In this document: piece after piece, positions 18,152 through 26,325 of the stretch
Numbering within the stretch: the stretch's first letter is position 1
Layout: each line of letters starts with the position of its first letter
DNA from: Candidatus Iainarchaeum sp.
GTDB taxonomy: Archaea; Iainarchaeota; Iainarchaeia; Iainarchaeales; GW2011-AR10
Direction: 5' to 3'
NCBI GenBank assembly: GCA_016198165.1
Contig: JACQJF010000013.1
Location: 1-37,791, forward strand
Length of the DNA stretch: 37,791 bases
Notes under the pieces: generated by a model
Told to the model about the DNA's origin: nothing
The model's input: the letters and a program-made list of their open reading frames with translations, nothing else
Databases searched by the model: none
Translations under genes and position numbers: made by a program

Positions 18152-18209
18152 TTTATGCCATGTTGGGCACAAGCGGCGCATATATGCCCCTTCTTGCGAA
18201 GTGACAATA
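18152..18209 (-). repeat. Diverged copy of the double-hairpin repeat
   Basis: Minus strand: ATTATTGTCACTTC(gcaa)GAAGGGGC-ATATATGCGCCGC-TTGTGCC(caacat)GGCATAA. Aligns with the 23602-23656 copy. Confidence 0.65.
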
Positions 18210-18288
18210 ATATGTCTGCAATATTAAATTGATTATTAAAGCTACCATGAAAAGATTTTTATTCGTTGCCAAACGCTTTTTTGGCGCG

Positions 18289-19137
18289 CTAATCCAATTT
18301 CTTAATTGGGGAGAGTCTTTTCTGGCTTTCCTTTGTTTCAATGTAGTTTTCCGGTGTAGCCACTTTTTCGCTGCTCCTTTGTTCAAGTTCCTTTCTTGCG
18401 ATTCCTGCAACGGTCCCGCCTTCTTTTGCGGCTTCCTTGTTTTCAACAAACCCTTCGGCGTCCTTGTTTCGTGCAATTCTCGTGGTTGAGGCTTCTCCAA
18501 GCATCGTGAAAATGAGTTCAAGGTCATTCATGTGGTCGCGGAGGTTCTCATGTTTGAGGTTTTTGAATTTTTTGTATTCGCTTGGAGTCATTCCAAAAGT
18601 GGCTTTTGAAATTTCTCCTGTAAGGATGGAGTACTCCTTTCCTTCTTTCACGCCTCTTTTGCCCCACTCACCGGTTAGTTCATCCCTAACTGCTATCCCC
18701 CGAATTCTTTTCTCAATCCACTCATCAGAATAACCCTTGTCCTTGTATGTCTGCCTCATTCTTTTCTGGGCAAGTTCCGGGTTTTCTATCTCCTGCACTC
18801 TCTCGTAACCCACTTTTGCAAGCCACAGCTTGAAGGGCTCTGCTTTGGGTGAAGGGATTGACTGGATAATCCTGAAGGCGCCTTCTGTATTGACACAGTT
18901 TGCTTCCCTTTTTTTCCCATCCGGGGCGATAAGTTCAAGTGGGGTACAAATTGTACCCCAGTTGACATCAAGTGCAGGGTCTCGGCTTCGCATTTTTTTA
19001 ATGTATTGTTTGGGGTCAGCGCTGTCAGTTAATGCCAAAATAATATCTATTACTGAGAACCACCACTCCTTGTTGTGCCATGCTCTTCTTATGTTTCTTC
19101 CCTGAAAAACCGCCAGTGCATTGTTTTTTGCTTCCAT
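18289..19137 (-). CDS. Bro-N domain protein, DinD/phage antirepressor-like
   Basis: NALAVFQGRNIRRAWHNKEWWFSVIDIILALTDSADPKQYIKKMRSRDP...FRIIQSIPSPKAEPFKLWLAKVGYERVQEIENPELAQKRM. Start could also be 19209. Confidence 0.85.
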   Translation of the reverse strand: MEAKNNALAVFQGRNIRRAWHNKEWWFSVIDIILALTDSADPKQYIKKMRSRDPALDVNWGTICTPLELIAPDGKKREANCVNTEGAFRIIQSIPSPKAEPFKLWLAKVGYERVQEIENPELAQKRMRQTYKDKGYSDEWIEKRIRGIAVRDELTGEWGKRGVKEGKEYSILTGEISKATFGMTPSEYKKFKNLKHENLRDHMNDLELIFTMLGEASTTRIARNKDAEGFVENKEAAKEGGTVAGIARKELEQRSSEKVATPENYIETKESQKRLSPIKKLD

Positions 19138-19297
19138 AATTTGTGCCTCCACTTTTGGCACGGCCCGCCAGATATTTTCCTTGTTGAATTCAATTATAAT
19201 GCTTTTCAAACCTCATTGCCGGTGCGGGTTTTTGGCGCACCGGAAACCCGCCCTGCTTCTCCAATGCATTTAACCCCCAAAGCCATTATTTTCTTTC

Positions 19298-20440
19298 ATG
19301 AACACTCTTGAAAAACTGGAAATCCTTGGAGGTGGTACAAAGTGGGATGCCTGCACGCCCGCGCAAACCAAGCGCCAGGCACGCGGAGGTGACAGGATTG
19401 GCGCGCCATACAGCGCGGGCGTTTGCAGAAGCTTCACCCCGGACGGGAAATGCGTTTCCCTCCTCAAAGTCCTCCAGACAAACGCGTGCATTCACGACTG
19501 CAAGTATTGTGTGCACTCGACCGGCTGCAAAATCAAGAAAAAGGCGGCTTTCGAGCCGCGCGAGCTTGCAGACCTGTTCATGCAGATGTACGTGCGCAAT
19601 TACGTCGAAGGCCTTTTTTTGAGCTCGGGGGTATGTGGCAGCGCCGGCCTTGCCGCAGAAAAAATGCTTGAAACGGTTTCCATCCTGCGCGAAAAATACG
19701 ATTACCAGGGCTACATGCACCTCAAAATAATGCCAGGGGCGCATCCCTCAGACATACGGGCATTGGCGGAGCACGCCGACCGCGTGTCCTTGAACCTTGA
19801 AGCGCCTAACAAGGGCGCGTTTTCAGAGCTTTGCTCGACAAAAGACTACCATGCGGACATCCTCCGCAGGTTATCGTGGATAAACAAAATCAAAACCCGC
19901 GGCCAGGTTTCTTCCGGCATCACTACGCAGATGGTTGTAGGAGCCGCGGGTGAAACCGACCTTGACTACATTAACACAATGGAAACCTTGTACGGGGATT
20001 TTGGCTTGAAGAAGACTTATTTTTCCGCCTTTGACGCGGTGAATGGCACGCCGCTTGAAAACGGGAAATCAATTCCTTTGCGCCGGGAAAATTTCCTGTA
20101 CCGAATTGACTGGCTCTTGCGTTTTTACCATTTTTCGTTCGACGAAGTCCGGGGGATGCTTGGCGAAAACGGCATGCTGCCGTTGAACATTGACCCCAAG
20201 CTCTCGTTTGCGCTTCAGAACCGCGACCTGTTTCCCGTGGACGTGAACCTGGCGTCCTTTGACGAACTTCTCCGCGTGCCGGGCCTTGGCCTGACCGGGG
20301 CGCAGAGAATCCTTGACCTGCGCGAAAAAGCAAAAATAAAGTCCGCTGACGAGCTCACAATTTCCGTGCCTTCTGCAAAAAGGGCATTGCCTTTTCTTTT
20401 CGTGAACGGGAAACAAACAAATCTTTCGGTGTTTGCCTAA
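19298..20440 (+). CDS. Putative DNA modification/repair radical SAM protein (TIGR03916-like) with C-terminal HhH
   Basis: CIHDCKYC cluster motif; AGVCRSFTPDGKCVSLLKVLQTNACIHDC; C-terminal VNLASFDELLRVPGLGLTGAQRILDLR. Confidence 0.9.
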   Translation: MNTLEKLEILGGGTKWDACTPAQTKRQARGGDRIGAPYSAGVCRSFTPDGKCVSLLKVLQTNACIHDCKYCVHSTGCKIKKKAAFEPRELADLFMQMYVRNYVEGLFLSSGVCGSAGLAAEKMLETVSILREKYDYQGYMHLKIMPGAHPSDIRALAEHADRVSLNLEAPNKGAFSELCSTKDYHADILRRLSWINKIKTRGQVSSGITTQMVVGAAGETDLDYINTMETLYGDFGLKKTYFSAFDAVNGTPLENGKSIPLRRENFLYRIDWLLRFYHFSFDEVRGMLGENGMLPLNIDPKLSFALQNRDLFPVDVNLASFDELLRVPGLGLTGAQRILDLREKAKIKSADELTISVPSAKRALPFLFVNGKQTNLSVFA

Positions 20441-21006
20441 TGCAGACAACACGGCCTTATCAGGTGAAAAGGGTTCCTGCTATTCTTCGTCGCGGCTCAA
20501 TGAGGATGATGCAGGATAGTGATTTTGCATTTGGGCATAAAATAAAGGCTTTCCAGCGCTTTGAGTTTTTCCCGGAAATGCTCTTGTTTTCGGAACTCAA
20601 AAACCAATCCGAGGTTTCAATCGCTGACGCGCTTAGGCACTTTGTACACCGTTTCCCGACTTTTGTCATTGCTTTTTACCAGTGGCCGTTTTTGTGGACT
20701 GCCTCCTCCCGCATGGATGCCAGGTTTTTCCTGTCCCGGGAATTCGCGTCAAGGGAAAAGGCTCTCGAATGGCTTCGCAAAGAATGCCGGGAAAAAATCA
20801 GGGAGCGCCTGGATTTTTCAGTCGAGTGGAGCGAAAAATTCTATGGAACTTTTTTTGATTCCCAGTTCATCGAACAGCGCAGAAACCCCGCTCTCCAGAA
20901 ACGGCTGATGCCATTGTTTTTCCTTGACAAGGAGTCCCCCGAGTACCGCTCCGTCCAAAAGCACAGGCGCGCCGTGCCAAACACGACGCTTGGGCAGTTC
21001 GTTTAG
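20440..21006 (+). CDS. Uncharacterised partner of the radical SAM protein
   Basis: Start ATG overlaps the upstream stop (TAATG). 188 aa; ALRHFVHRFPTFVIAFYQWPFLWTASSRMDARFF. Confidence 0.65.
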   Translation: MQTTRPYQVKRVPAILRRGSMRMMQDSDFAFGHKIKAFQRFEFFPEMLLFSELKNQSEVSIADALRHFVHRFPTFVIAFYQWPFLWTASSRMDARFFLSREFASREKALEWLRKECREKIRERLDFSVEWSEKFYGTFFDSQFIEQRRNPALQKRLMPLFFLDKESPEYRSVQKHRRAVPNTTLGQFV

Positions 21007-21010
21007 GGGG

Positions 21011-21053
21011 TTACACCTACAGATTAGAGAGCCTGTCAAAATTGTAGGGGTAA
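21011..21053. repeat. Inverted repeat, 11 bp arms with one mismatch
   Basis: TTACACCTACA ... TGTAGGGGTAA with a 21-nt spacer, right after the 20440-21006 gene. Confidence 0.6.
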
Positions 21054-21142
21054 AATGATTTAAAAAAATTCGCCGCTTGCGTAGTTCTATTTTTTTTCCA
21101 AAAAACCAGGGTGTGGCGGGGGAAGTGTTTTTTTGTGCATCG

Positions 21143-22330
21143 TCATGCGCCTTGCATTTCATCTGCAATTTCCCTGTATGCTTCCCTGAATGGTTTCCCG
21201 TTTTGCGTTTTTTCAAGGACTTTTTGTGCCGCAAACAATTCAGGGATCATTGCTTTTTTGCAGTTTTCAGAATTTACTTCGAGGTTTGATATTACACGCG
21301 TCATTATTTGCAGGCAGTCCTTTGTTGACTGGATTGCGCAAATGAATGGTTCTTTTGAGAGCTGGAAGTCCCTGTTGTAGCCTGACGGCAGGCTTGAAAT
21401 TATTGAAATGATTTCAAACAACCTGCTTTTCACAGAATGCGATTTTGCCCGAATTATTTCCACAGCATCAGGGTTTCTTTTTTGCGGCATTAGTGAAGAG
21501 CCACTGCAAAATTCATCTGGCAAATCAAAAAAACCGAATTCTTTTGTAGAAAACAGCAGGATGTCGCTTGACATTTTGTTCAGGTCAAGCATTAACTGCA
21601 TCAATGCGCTCATTATCATTGACTCGAATTTTCCCCTGGAATTAGCGCAATAAAGCGGGTTTTTCTGCACTTTTTTGAATCCTAAAAGCTTTGTCGTGAT
21701 TTTTCTGTCTATGCTGTGCGGCAGGCCATACCCTGCTGCGCTTCCAAGTGGATTCTGGTCAGTGAGTTTTTTTACAGACTTTAAGAAGAGCAAATCGTCT
21801 TTGAGTGAATCGGCAAATGCATTTGCCCAAAGAGGCACGCTTGAAGGCATTGCTTTCTGCATGTGCGTATAGCCGGGCATTTTGACTTTTTTGTTTTTTT
21901 CCGCAAACCGTTCAAGGGCCGAAATGAGTTTTCCTGTTTCTTGTTCAACCTTTGAAATTTCATGTTTTGAATACAGGCGCATCGCGGTCATTACCTGGTC
22001 GTTTCTTGAGCGGTAAGTGTGGATTTTTTTCCCCGTTTTCCCAAGTTTTTTGGTTAAATGGTTTTCAATTGCCGTGTGGCAGTCCTCTTCCTCGGTTTTT
22101 ATCCTGAATTTTCCATTTTGTGCAAGTTTTCTGATTTCCAGCAACTCTTTTTGGATTTTTTTGTTTTCACTTCTTGAAAAGATGCCGTTTTTTTCAAGCA
22201 TTTTTGCGTGTGCTGATGAGGCAATGCAGTCAAATTCCACCATATTCAAGTCAACCAGAAAGTCGTTTCCAACAGTAAACTTTTCAATCTGTGCGTCAGT
22301 TTTAGTGTTTTTCTTTTCCCAAAGCTTCAT
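21143..22330 (-). CDS. argH: Argininosuccinate lyase
   Basis: YRSRNDQVMTAMRLY, GYTHMQKAMPSSVPLWANAF, NPLGSAAGYGLP, GSSLMPQKRNPDAVEIIRAK. Confidence 0.96.
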   Translation of the reverse strand: MKLWEKKNTKTDAQIEKFTVGNDFLVDLNMVEFDCIASSAHAKMLEKNGIFSRSENKKIQKELLEIRKLAQNGKFRIKTEEEDCHTAIENHLTKKLGKTGKKIHTYRSRNDQVMTAMRLYSKHEISKVEQETGKLISALERFAEKNKKVKMPGYTHMQKAMPSSVPLWANAFADSLKDDLLFLKSVKKLTDQNPLGSAAGYGLPHSIDRKITTKLLGFKKVQKNPLYCANSRGKFESMIMSALMQLMLDLNKMSSDILLFSTKEFGFFDLPDEFCSGSSLMPQKRNPDAVEIIRAKSHSVKSRLFEIISIISSLPSGYNRDFQLSKEPFICAIQSTKDCLQIMTRVISNLEVNSENCKKAMIPELFAAQKVLEKTQNGKPFREAYREIADEMQGA

Positions 22331-22348
22331 GCAATCACCCACTTTTTT

Positions 22349-23578
22349 TTACCTGAAATACTTCAACCCGAGTTTCTTGTTGAGTTTTGACTGGATTTTA
22401 AGTGGAAGTGCCTTTATGCGGAGAAAGCCAGTGGAGTCATCCTGGCTGAATACCCCGCCTTTTTCCATCGTGGAAATGCTTTCATCATAGAGGCTGTACT
22501 TGCTTTTTCTTGCAACAGGAGTGCAGTTTCCCTTGTAAAGCTTTACCTTTACTTCTCCCGTGACTCCTTTTTGCGAGGCATCAACGAATTCGTTTAGCGT
22601 CAGGAATTCCCTTGAACACCAGAACCCATAGTAAACCAATTCAGCATAGCGTGGGGCAAGTGAATCCCTCAAATGCATCAGGTCCCGGTCCATTGTCAGG
22701 CCTTCCAAATCCCTGTGCGCCGAATAAAGTATCGTTGCACCCGGCGCCTCGTAAACCCCCCTGCTTTTCATGCCGACAAACCGGTTTTCAACCATGTCCG
22801 TGACTCCAACCCCGTGTTTTCCCCCAAGGCTATTCAAATAATCGAGCAACTGTACTGGCTTCATTTTTTTTCCATTAACTGACACTGGAATCCCGTCTTG
22901 AAACATGATTGTTGCAAAGGCTGGTTTGTTTGGCGCTTTTTCAGGCGGGGATGTAATCCTGTATATCTCTGGGGGGTGCATGGTTTGCGGGTCTTCCAGG
23001 AGTCCGGCTTCGTGCGACCTGTGTGCAATGTTTGGGTCAGTTGACCATGGTTTTTGGATTGTTGCAACAACCGGTATGTCGTGTTTTTTCGCGTATCCAA
23101 TTGCCTCTTTTCTTCCAGGGATAAGCTGGCGGAATTCCTTGTCTCTCCAGGGGGCAATAATGACTGCATCAGGCATGAGTGCATGCGCGGTCAGTTCAAA
23201 GCGGCACTGGTCGTTTCCCTTTCCGGTTGCCCCATGAGCCAAAATTTTGGTTTTTTCTTTTTTTGCCACTTCCACGATTTTTTTCATTAGGAACGGCCTT
23301 GCAATTGAAGTTCCAAGAAGATAGCGCCCCTCGTACTTTGCTTCTGCTTTAAGGCACTGGAACACGCCGTGCTTTACAAATTCCTCCTTTGCATCCACGA
23401 TGAAAGCTTTTTTTGCTCCGCTTAGGAGTGCTTTTTGTTTTATTGCCTTGAGATTTTCCTTCTGCCCAAGGTCAACTGTCACAGTGATTACGTCAAAACC
23501 CTTTTGCGAAAGCCATTTTGCAATCACGCTCGTGTCAAGCCCGCCGGAGTATGCCAAAACCACTTTTTTGTTTTTCAT
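22349..23578 (-). CDS. argG: Argininosuccinate synthase
   Basis: KVVLAYSGGLDTSVIAKWL; LGTSIARPFLMKKIVEVAKKE; AHGATGKGNDQCRFE. Confidence 0.97.
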   Translation of the reverse strand: MKNKKVVLAYSGGLDTSVIAKWLSQKGFDVITVTVDLGQKENLKAIKQKALLSGAKKAFIVDAKEEFVKHGVFQCLKAEAKYEGRYLLGTSIARPFLMKKIVEVAKKEKTKILAHGATGKGNDQCRFELTAHALMPDAVIIAPWRDKEFRQLIPGRKEAIGYAKKHDIPVVATIQKPWSTDPNIAHRSHEAGLLEDPQTMHPPEIYRITSPPEKAPNKPAFATIMFQDGIPVSVNGKKMKPVQLLDYLNSLGGKHGVGVTDMVENRFVGMKSRGVYEAPGATILYSAHRDLEGLTMDRDLMHLRDSLAPRYAELVYYGFWCSREFLTLNEFVDASQKGVTGEVKVKLYKGNCTPVARKSKYSLYDESISTMEKGGVFSQDDSTGFLRIKALPLKIQSKLNKKLGLKYFR

Positions 23579-23601
23579 AGTAATACAGGATTATGTGCCA
23601 T

Positions 23602-23656
23602 ATTACCGTCCCTTCACGGAAGGGACAAGTATGCGGCGTAAACTCCCGCAAGGGTT
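23602..23656 (+). repeat. Copy of the double-hairpin repeat in the divergent argG/ACT-gene intergenic region
   Basis: ATTACCGTCCCTT(cacgg)AAGGGAC-AAGTATGCGGCGT-AAACTCCC(gcaa)GGGTTT. Confidence 0.75.
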
Positions 23657-23684
23657 TTTTTCATGCAAAGACACGCCCCTGCAT

Positions 23685-23698
23685 TGAATAAATACTTT
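23685..23698 (+). promoter_or_regulatory. Putative archaeal TATA/box A
   Basis: TGAATAAATACTTT, identical 14-mer to that at 36876-36889 upstream of tRNA-Leu. Confidence 0.45.
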
Positions 23699-23775
23699 GC
23701 GCCCCAAAAAAGACAAAAAAAACTAAATGTGTCCAAAATAAGACATTTTAAATTCTTTTGCCCTTTAATTTTTTC

Positions 23776-24414
23776 ATGGCTGAAAACTCCATTGCCAAAA
23801 AGACTGCACAGTACGTGCTTGGGCGGCCTTTTGTAAAAGAAGGGCTGAAAAAAGGCCTGGTCAATTTTTCTTCCCTTTCAAGAAAAATAATCGAGGAAGA
23901 AAATTTTTCAAGAAAGGATTTTGACGCAGTCGTCGTGGCTTTGAGAAGAATAAGGGAGAAGTCGCTTCCCTCAAACGAGTTTGAGAAAAAAATAATGTCC
24001 CTGCTAAAGAAAGGAAAGCTTGAACTGAAAAACAAGATAAGCGTTGTTGTCCTGGATGACCGCACTATTCCATCCCAGCTTGCAAAAATTGTCAACTCGG
24101 CAGTAGAAAACGATGAAAATCTTCACCTAGTGCATGGGAGCAGGACTTTTACAATAATCACTTCTTTTGAAATCTCACAGCAGATAACCTATGTTTTCCG
24201 CTCAAACGTCATCTCGGAAAAAAACAACCTCGTGGAAATAGTGCTCAGGACGGGAAGAGAAATCGAGTCCACTCCGGGTGTAGTGGCCTTCCTTTATAGC
24301 CGGTTTGCAGAGAACGGGATAAACATCATTGAAACCCTTAGCTCGTGGACAGAAACCCTTTTTGTAATTGAAGAAAAAGACGTTGAAAAAGCCATTGAAG
24401 CACTCAAATTCTGA
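23776..24414 (+). CDS. ACT-domain-containing protein (putative regulator)
   Basis: ISVVVLDDRTIPSQLAKIVNSAVE..., C-terminal ACT-like IVLRTGREIESTPGVVAFLYSRFAENGINIIETLSSWTETLFVIEEKDVEKAIEAL. Confidence 0.75.
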   Translation: MAENSIAKKTAQYVLGRPFVKEGLKKGLVNFSSLSRKIIEEENFSRKDFDAVVVALRRIREKSLPSNEFEKKIMSLLKKGKLELKNKISVVVLDDRTIPSQLAKIVNSAVENDENLHLVHGSRTFTIITSFEISQQITYVFRSNVISEKNNLVEIVLRTGREIESTPGVVAFLYSRFAENGINIIETLSSWTETLFVIEEKDVEKAIEALKF

Positions 24415-24418
24415 TTAC

Positions 24419-24970
24419 TCAGTATTCAATTCCCTTTCTTGCAGGAATTCCCTTGTCAAACGGGTGCTTGACTTTGCGCACTTCCGTCACCAGGTCTGCG
24501 AGGGCAAAGATTTTTTCAAGTGGCTTGTGCGAACCCGTGAGGATGAGCTCAGTGTTTGCGTGCTTTGATTTGATTAAGCCAATGATTTCATCTTCTGTCA
24601 AAACCCCAAGTTGTACTCCGTAAAGACACTCATCAACAACCACGACGTCGAATTTTCCGCTCTCCGCAGCTTTTTGTGCGGACTTGAGCGCGTTTTTTGC
24701 CTGTTCAATGTGCCCGGGTTTTGGTTTTCCAATTATCCATTCGCGGAAACCAAAGCGTTCAAAAGAAAAATTCGGGAATTTTTCGAGTGCCAGGATTTCC
24801 CCGGACTCTGCAAACTCGCCTGTTTTCTCAATGCCTGCTTTCATCATCTGCACAACGTGGACGGCGTGCCCGCGCCCAAGCGCGCGCAGAGCTGTTCCAA
24901 GCGCGGCTGTGGTTTTTCCCTTGCCGTTTCCCCAAAAAACCTGGACTAGTCCAAAGCTTTGTTCAGTCAT
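24419..24970 (-). CDS. cobO: ATP:cob(I)alamin adenosyltransferase (CobO/BtuR/CobA type)
   Basis: VQVFWGNGKGKTTAALGTALRALGRGHAVHVVQMMK; VVVDECLYGVQLGVLTEDEI; ELILTGSHKP. Confidence 0.94.
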   Translation of the reverse strand: MTEQSFGLVQVFWGNGKGKTTAALGTALRALGRGHAVHVVQMMKAGIEKTGEFAESGEILALEKFPNFSFERFGFREWIIGKPKPGHIEQAKNALKSAQKAAESGKFDVVVVDECLYGVQLGVLTEDEIIGLIKSKHANTELILTGSHKPLEKIFALADLVTEVRKVKHPFDKGIPARKGIEY

Positions 24971-25395
24971 AATATCTGCTCAATGGTTGAAATGAATTCT
25001 TCGGCAAACTGGTTCATTTTTTCTGCTTCTTCTTCGTTTGGCGAATATGAGACGTCGTATTGTGTGTGGGTTCTCTCGCTTTTGAATTTATCAAGAAGCT
25101 GTATCTGCTTTTGTGGAATTGTTTCTGAATATTTTTCTTCAAGGTATTTTATTATGCATTCATGGCTTTTTTCCCGGAAACCATCCCTGAACAGAACGGC
25201 TCTTGCAGCGTGAAAAATAGCCAGATAACAGACAATGACTGAAGAGTTTATTCTGTCGTCTTCAAGATTCTGTTTTGCTTCTCCAAGCAGTTCTTTTGCC
25301 TTTTCAATGCTTTGCAATGCCTTTTGTTTTGATGCAGGCATTTTTCTTATAAGTCCTTTTTCAATGCATTCTTTCAGGTTAATCAAGTGTTTCAC
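24967..25395 (-). CDS. HEPN-domain protein (HEPN/MNT pair)
   Basis: SIEKAKELLGEAKQNLEDDRINSSVIVCYLAIFHAARAVLFRDGFREKSHECIIKYLEEKY...SERTHTQYDVSY. GTG start overlapping the MNT gene. Confidence 0.82.
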   Translation of the reverse strand: MKHLINLKECIEKGLIRKMPASKQKALQSIEKAKELLGEAKQNLEDDRINSSVIVCYLAIFHAARAVLFRDGFREKSHECIIKYLEEKYSETIPQKQIQLLDKFKSERTHTQYDVSYSPNEEEAEKMNQFAEEFISTIEQIL

Positions 25396-25921
25396 CCCAT
25401 AAAACGAGCGAGCCTGCCAAAGAACAATAAAAAACAAAATCCTTTTCTTTCATTTCCCGGGCCCTTTTTTTGCTTAAAACAAGAAGGTTTGCTTCTGACC
25501 CCGTCTTTTCGCCAATAAAGATTCTCAGGGGAATTATTTTTTCATCATCTGCATTTTCTTCGGTTTTAACCCACAGGTCAATATCGCTGTCTGGATGGTT
25601 TGTCCCGGTTTGCCAGCTTCCAAAAACGCCTATGCCGCTGCATTTTGGAAATGTTTTTCTTATTTTTTTCACAAGGCCTATGTGGCTGAGTTTTGAGACA
25701 TTAAAAAGGGTTTTGACTGCCCGTGTTTCCGGGTTTGAAAGCCCGATTTTTTTCCCTGAAACAAAGCCTTTTTTTTCCAGTTCAAAAAGAGTTTTTGATA
25801 CAACTGCCGGGCTGATTTTGAGCTTTCTTGCAGTTTCCCTGACCTTGATTTCTTTGTTGGGTTCTGCAAAAAGAAACTCCAAAAGCCGTGTTTTCAGGCT
25901 GGAGCCGAAAAGTGTTTCCAT
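25379..25921 (-). CDS. wHTH-MNT nucleotidyltransferase fusion (HEPN/MNT pair)
   Basis: wHTH VRETARKLKISPAVVSKTLFELEKKGFV, then minimal NTase IGVFGSWQTGTNHPDSDIDLWV. Confidence 0.88.
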   Translation of the reverse strand: METLFGSSLKTRLLEFLFAEPNKEIKVRETARKLKISPAVVSKTLFELEKKGFVSGKKIGLSNPETRAVKTLFNVSKLSHIGLVKKIRKTFPKCSGIGVFGSWQTGTNHPDSDIDLWVKTEENADDEKIIPLRIFIGEKTGSEANLLVLSKKRAREMKEKDFVFYCSLAGSLVLWGETLD

Positions 25922-26079
25922 AAAGGAAACATAGTGTTAACAAATTATAAACGCATTTGTTCATTTGCAAGAATCAGAATAATGGATAATATGGAAAAAA
26001 GAAAAAACAATGAAATTTTCCTGCAAGCAAGCACCACTCTTTCAGAGTTTTTTTATAAACCCTGACTTCAAACAAGAAA

Positions 26080-26283
26080 TCACTTTTCTAAAATTGTTAT
26101 TGCTTCTTTTGCCGTCAAAAATTCGCCTTTTTGCATTTGCCTGCTGGCTTTTCTAAGTTCAGACAGTTCCTTTCTTGGAATCTTTTCAACAGGCAGGACA
26201 GCATATTTGAGTTCGACAATTTCCATTTCAAGTTTCCCGATTTTTTGGTAAATTTTTTCCAAAGTAACGGTTTTAGCGGACAT
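26080..26283 (-). CDS. Small antitoxin-like protein without adjacent toxin
   Basis: 67 aa, TLEKIYQKIGKLEMEIVELKYAVLPVEKIPRKELSELRKASRQMQKGEFLTAKEAI; same layout as the 10276-10458 protein. Confidence 0.65.
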   Translation of the reverse strand: MSAKTVTLEKIYQKIGKLEMEIVELKYAVLPVEKIPRKELSELRKASRQMQKGEFLTAKEAITILEK

Positions 26284-26325
26284 AAAGCACTTTATATTTA
26301 TGCAGGAAACTGTATAAAAAACCTT

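Noticed and set aside
19286-19744. 152-aa minus strand ORF
   Set aside because: Antisense of the radical SAM gene, whose CxxxCxxC frame is the real one.
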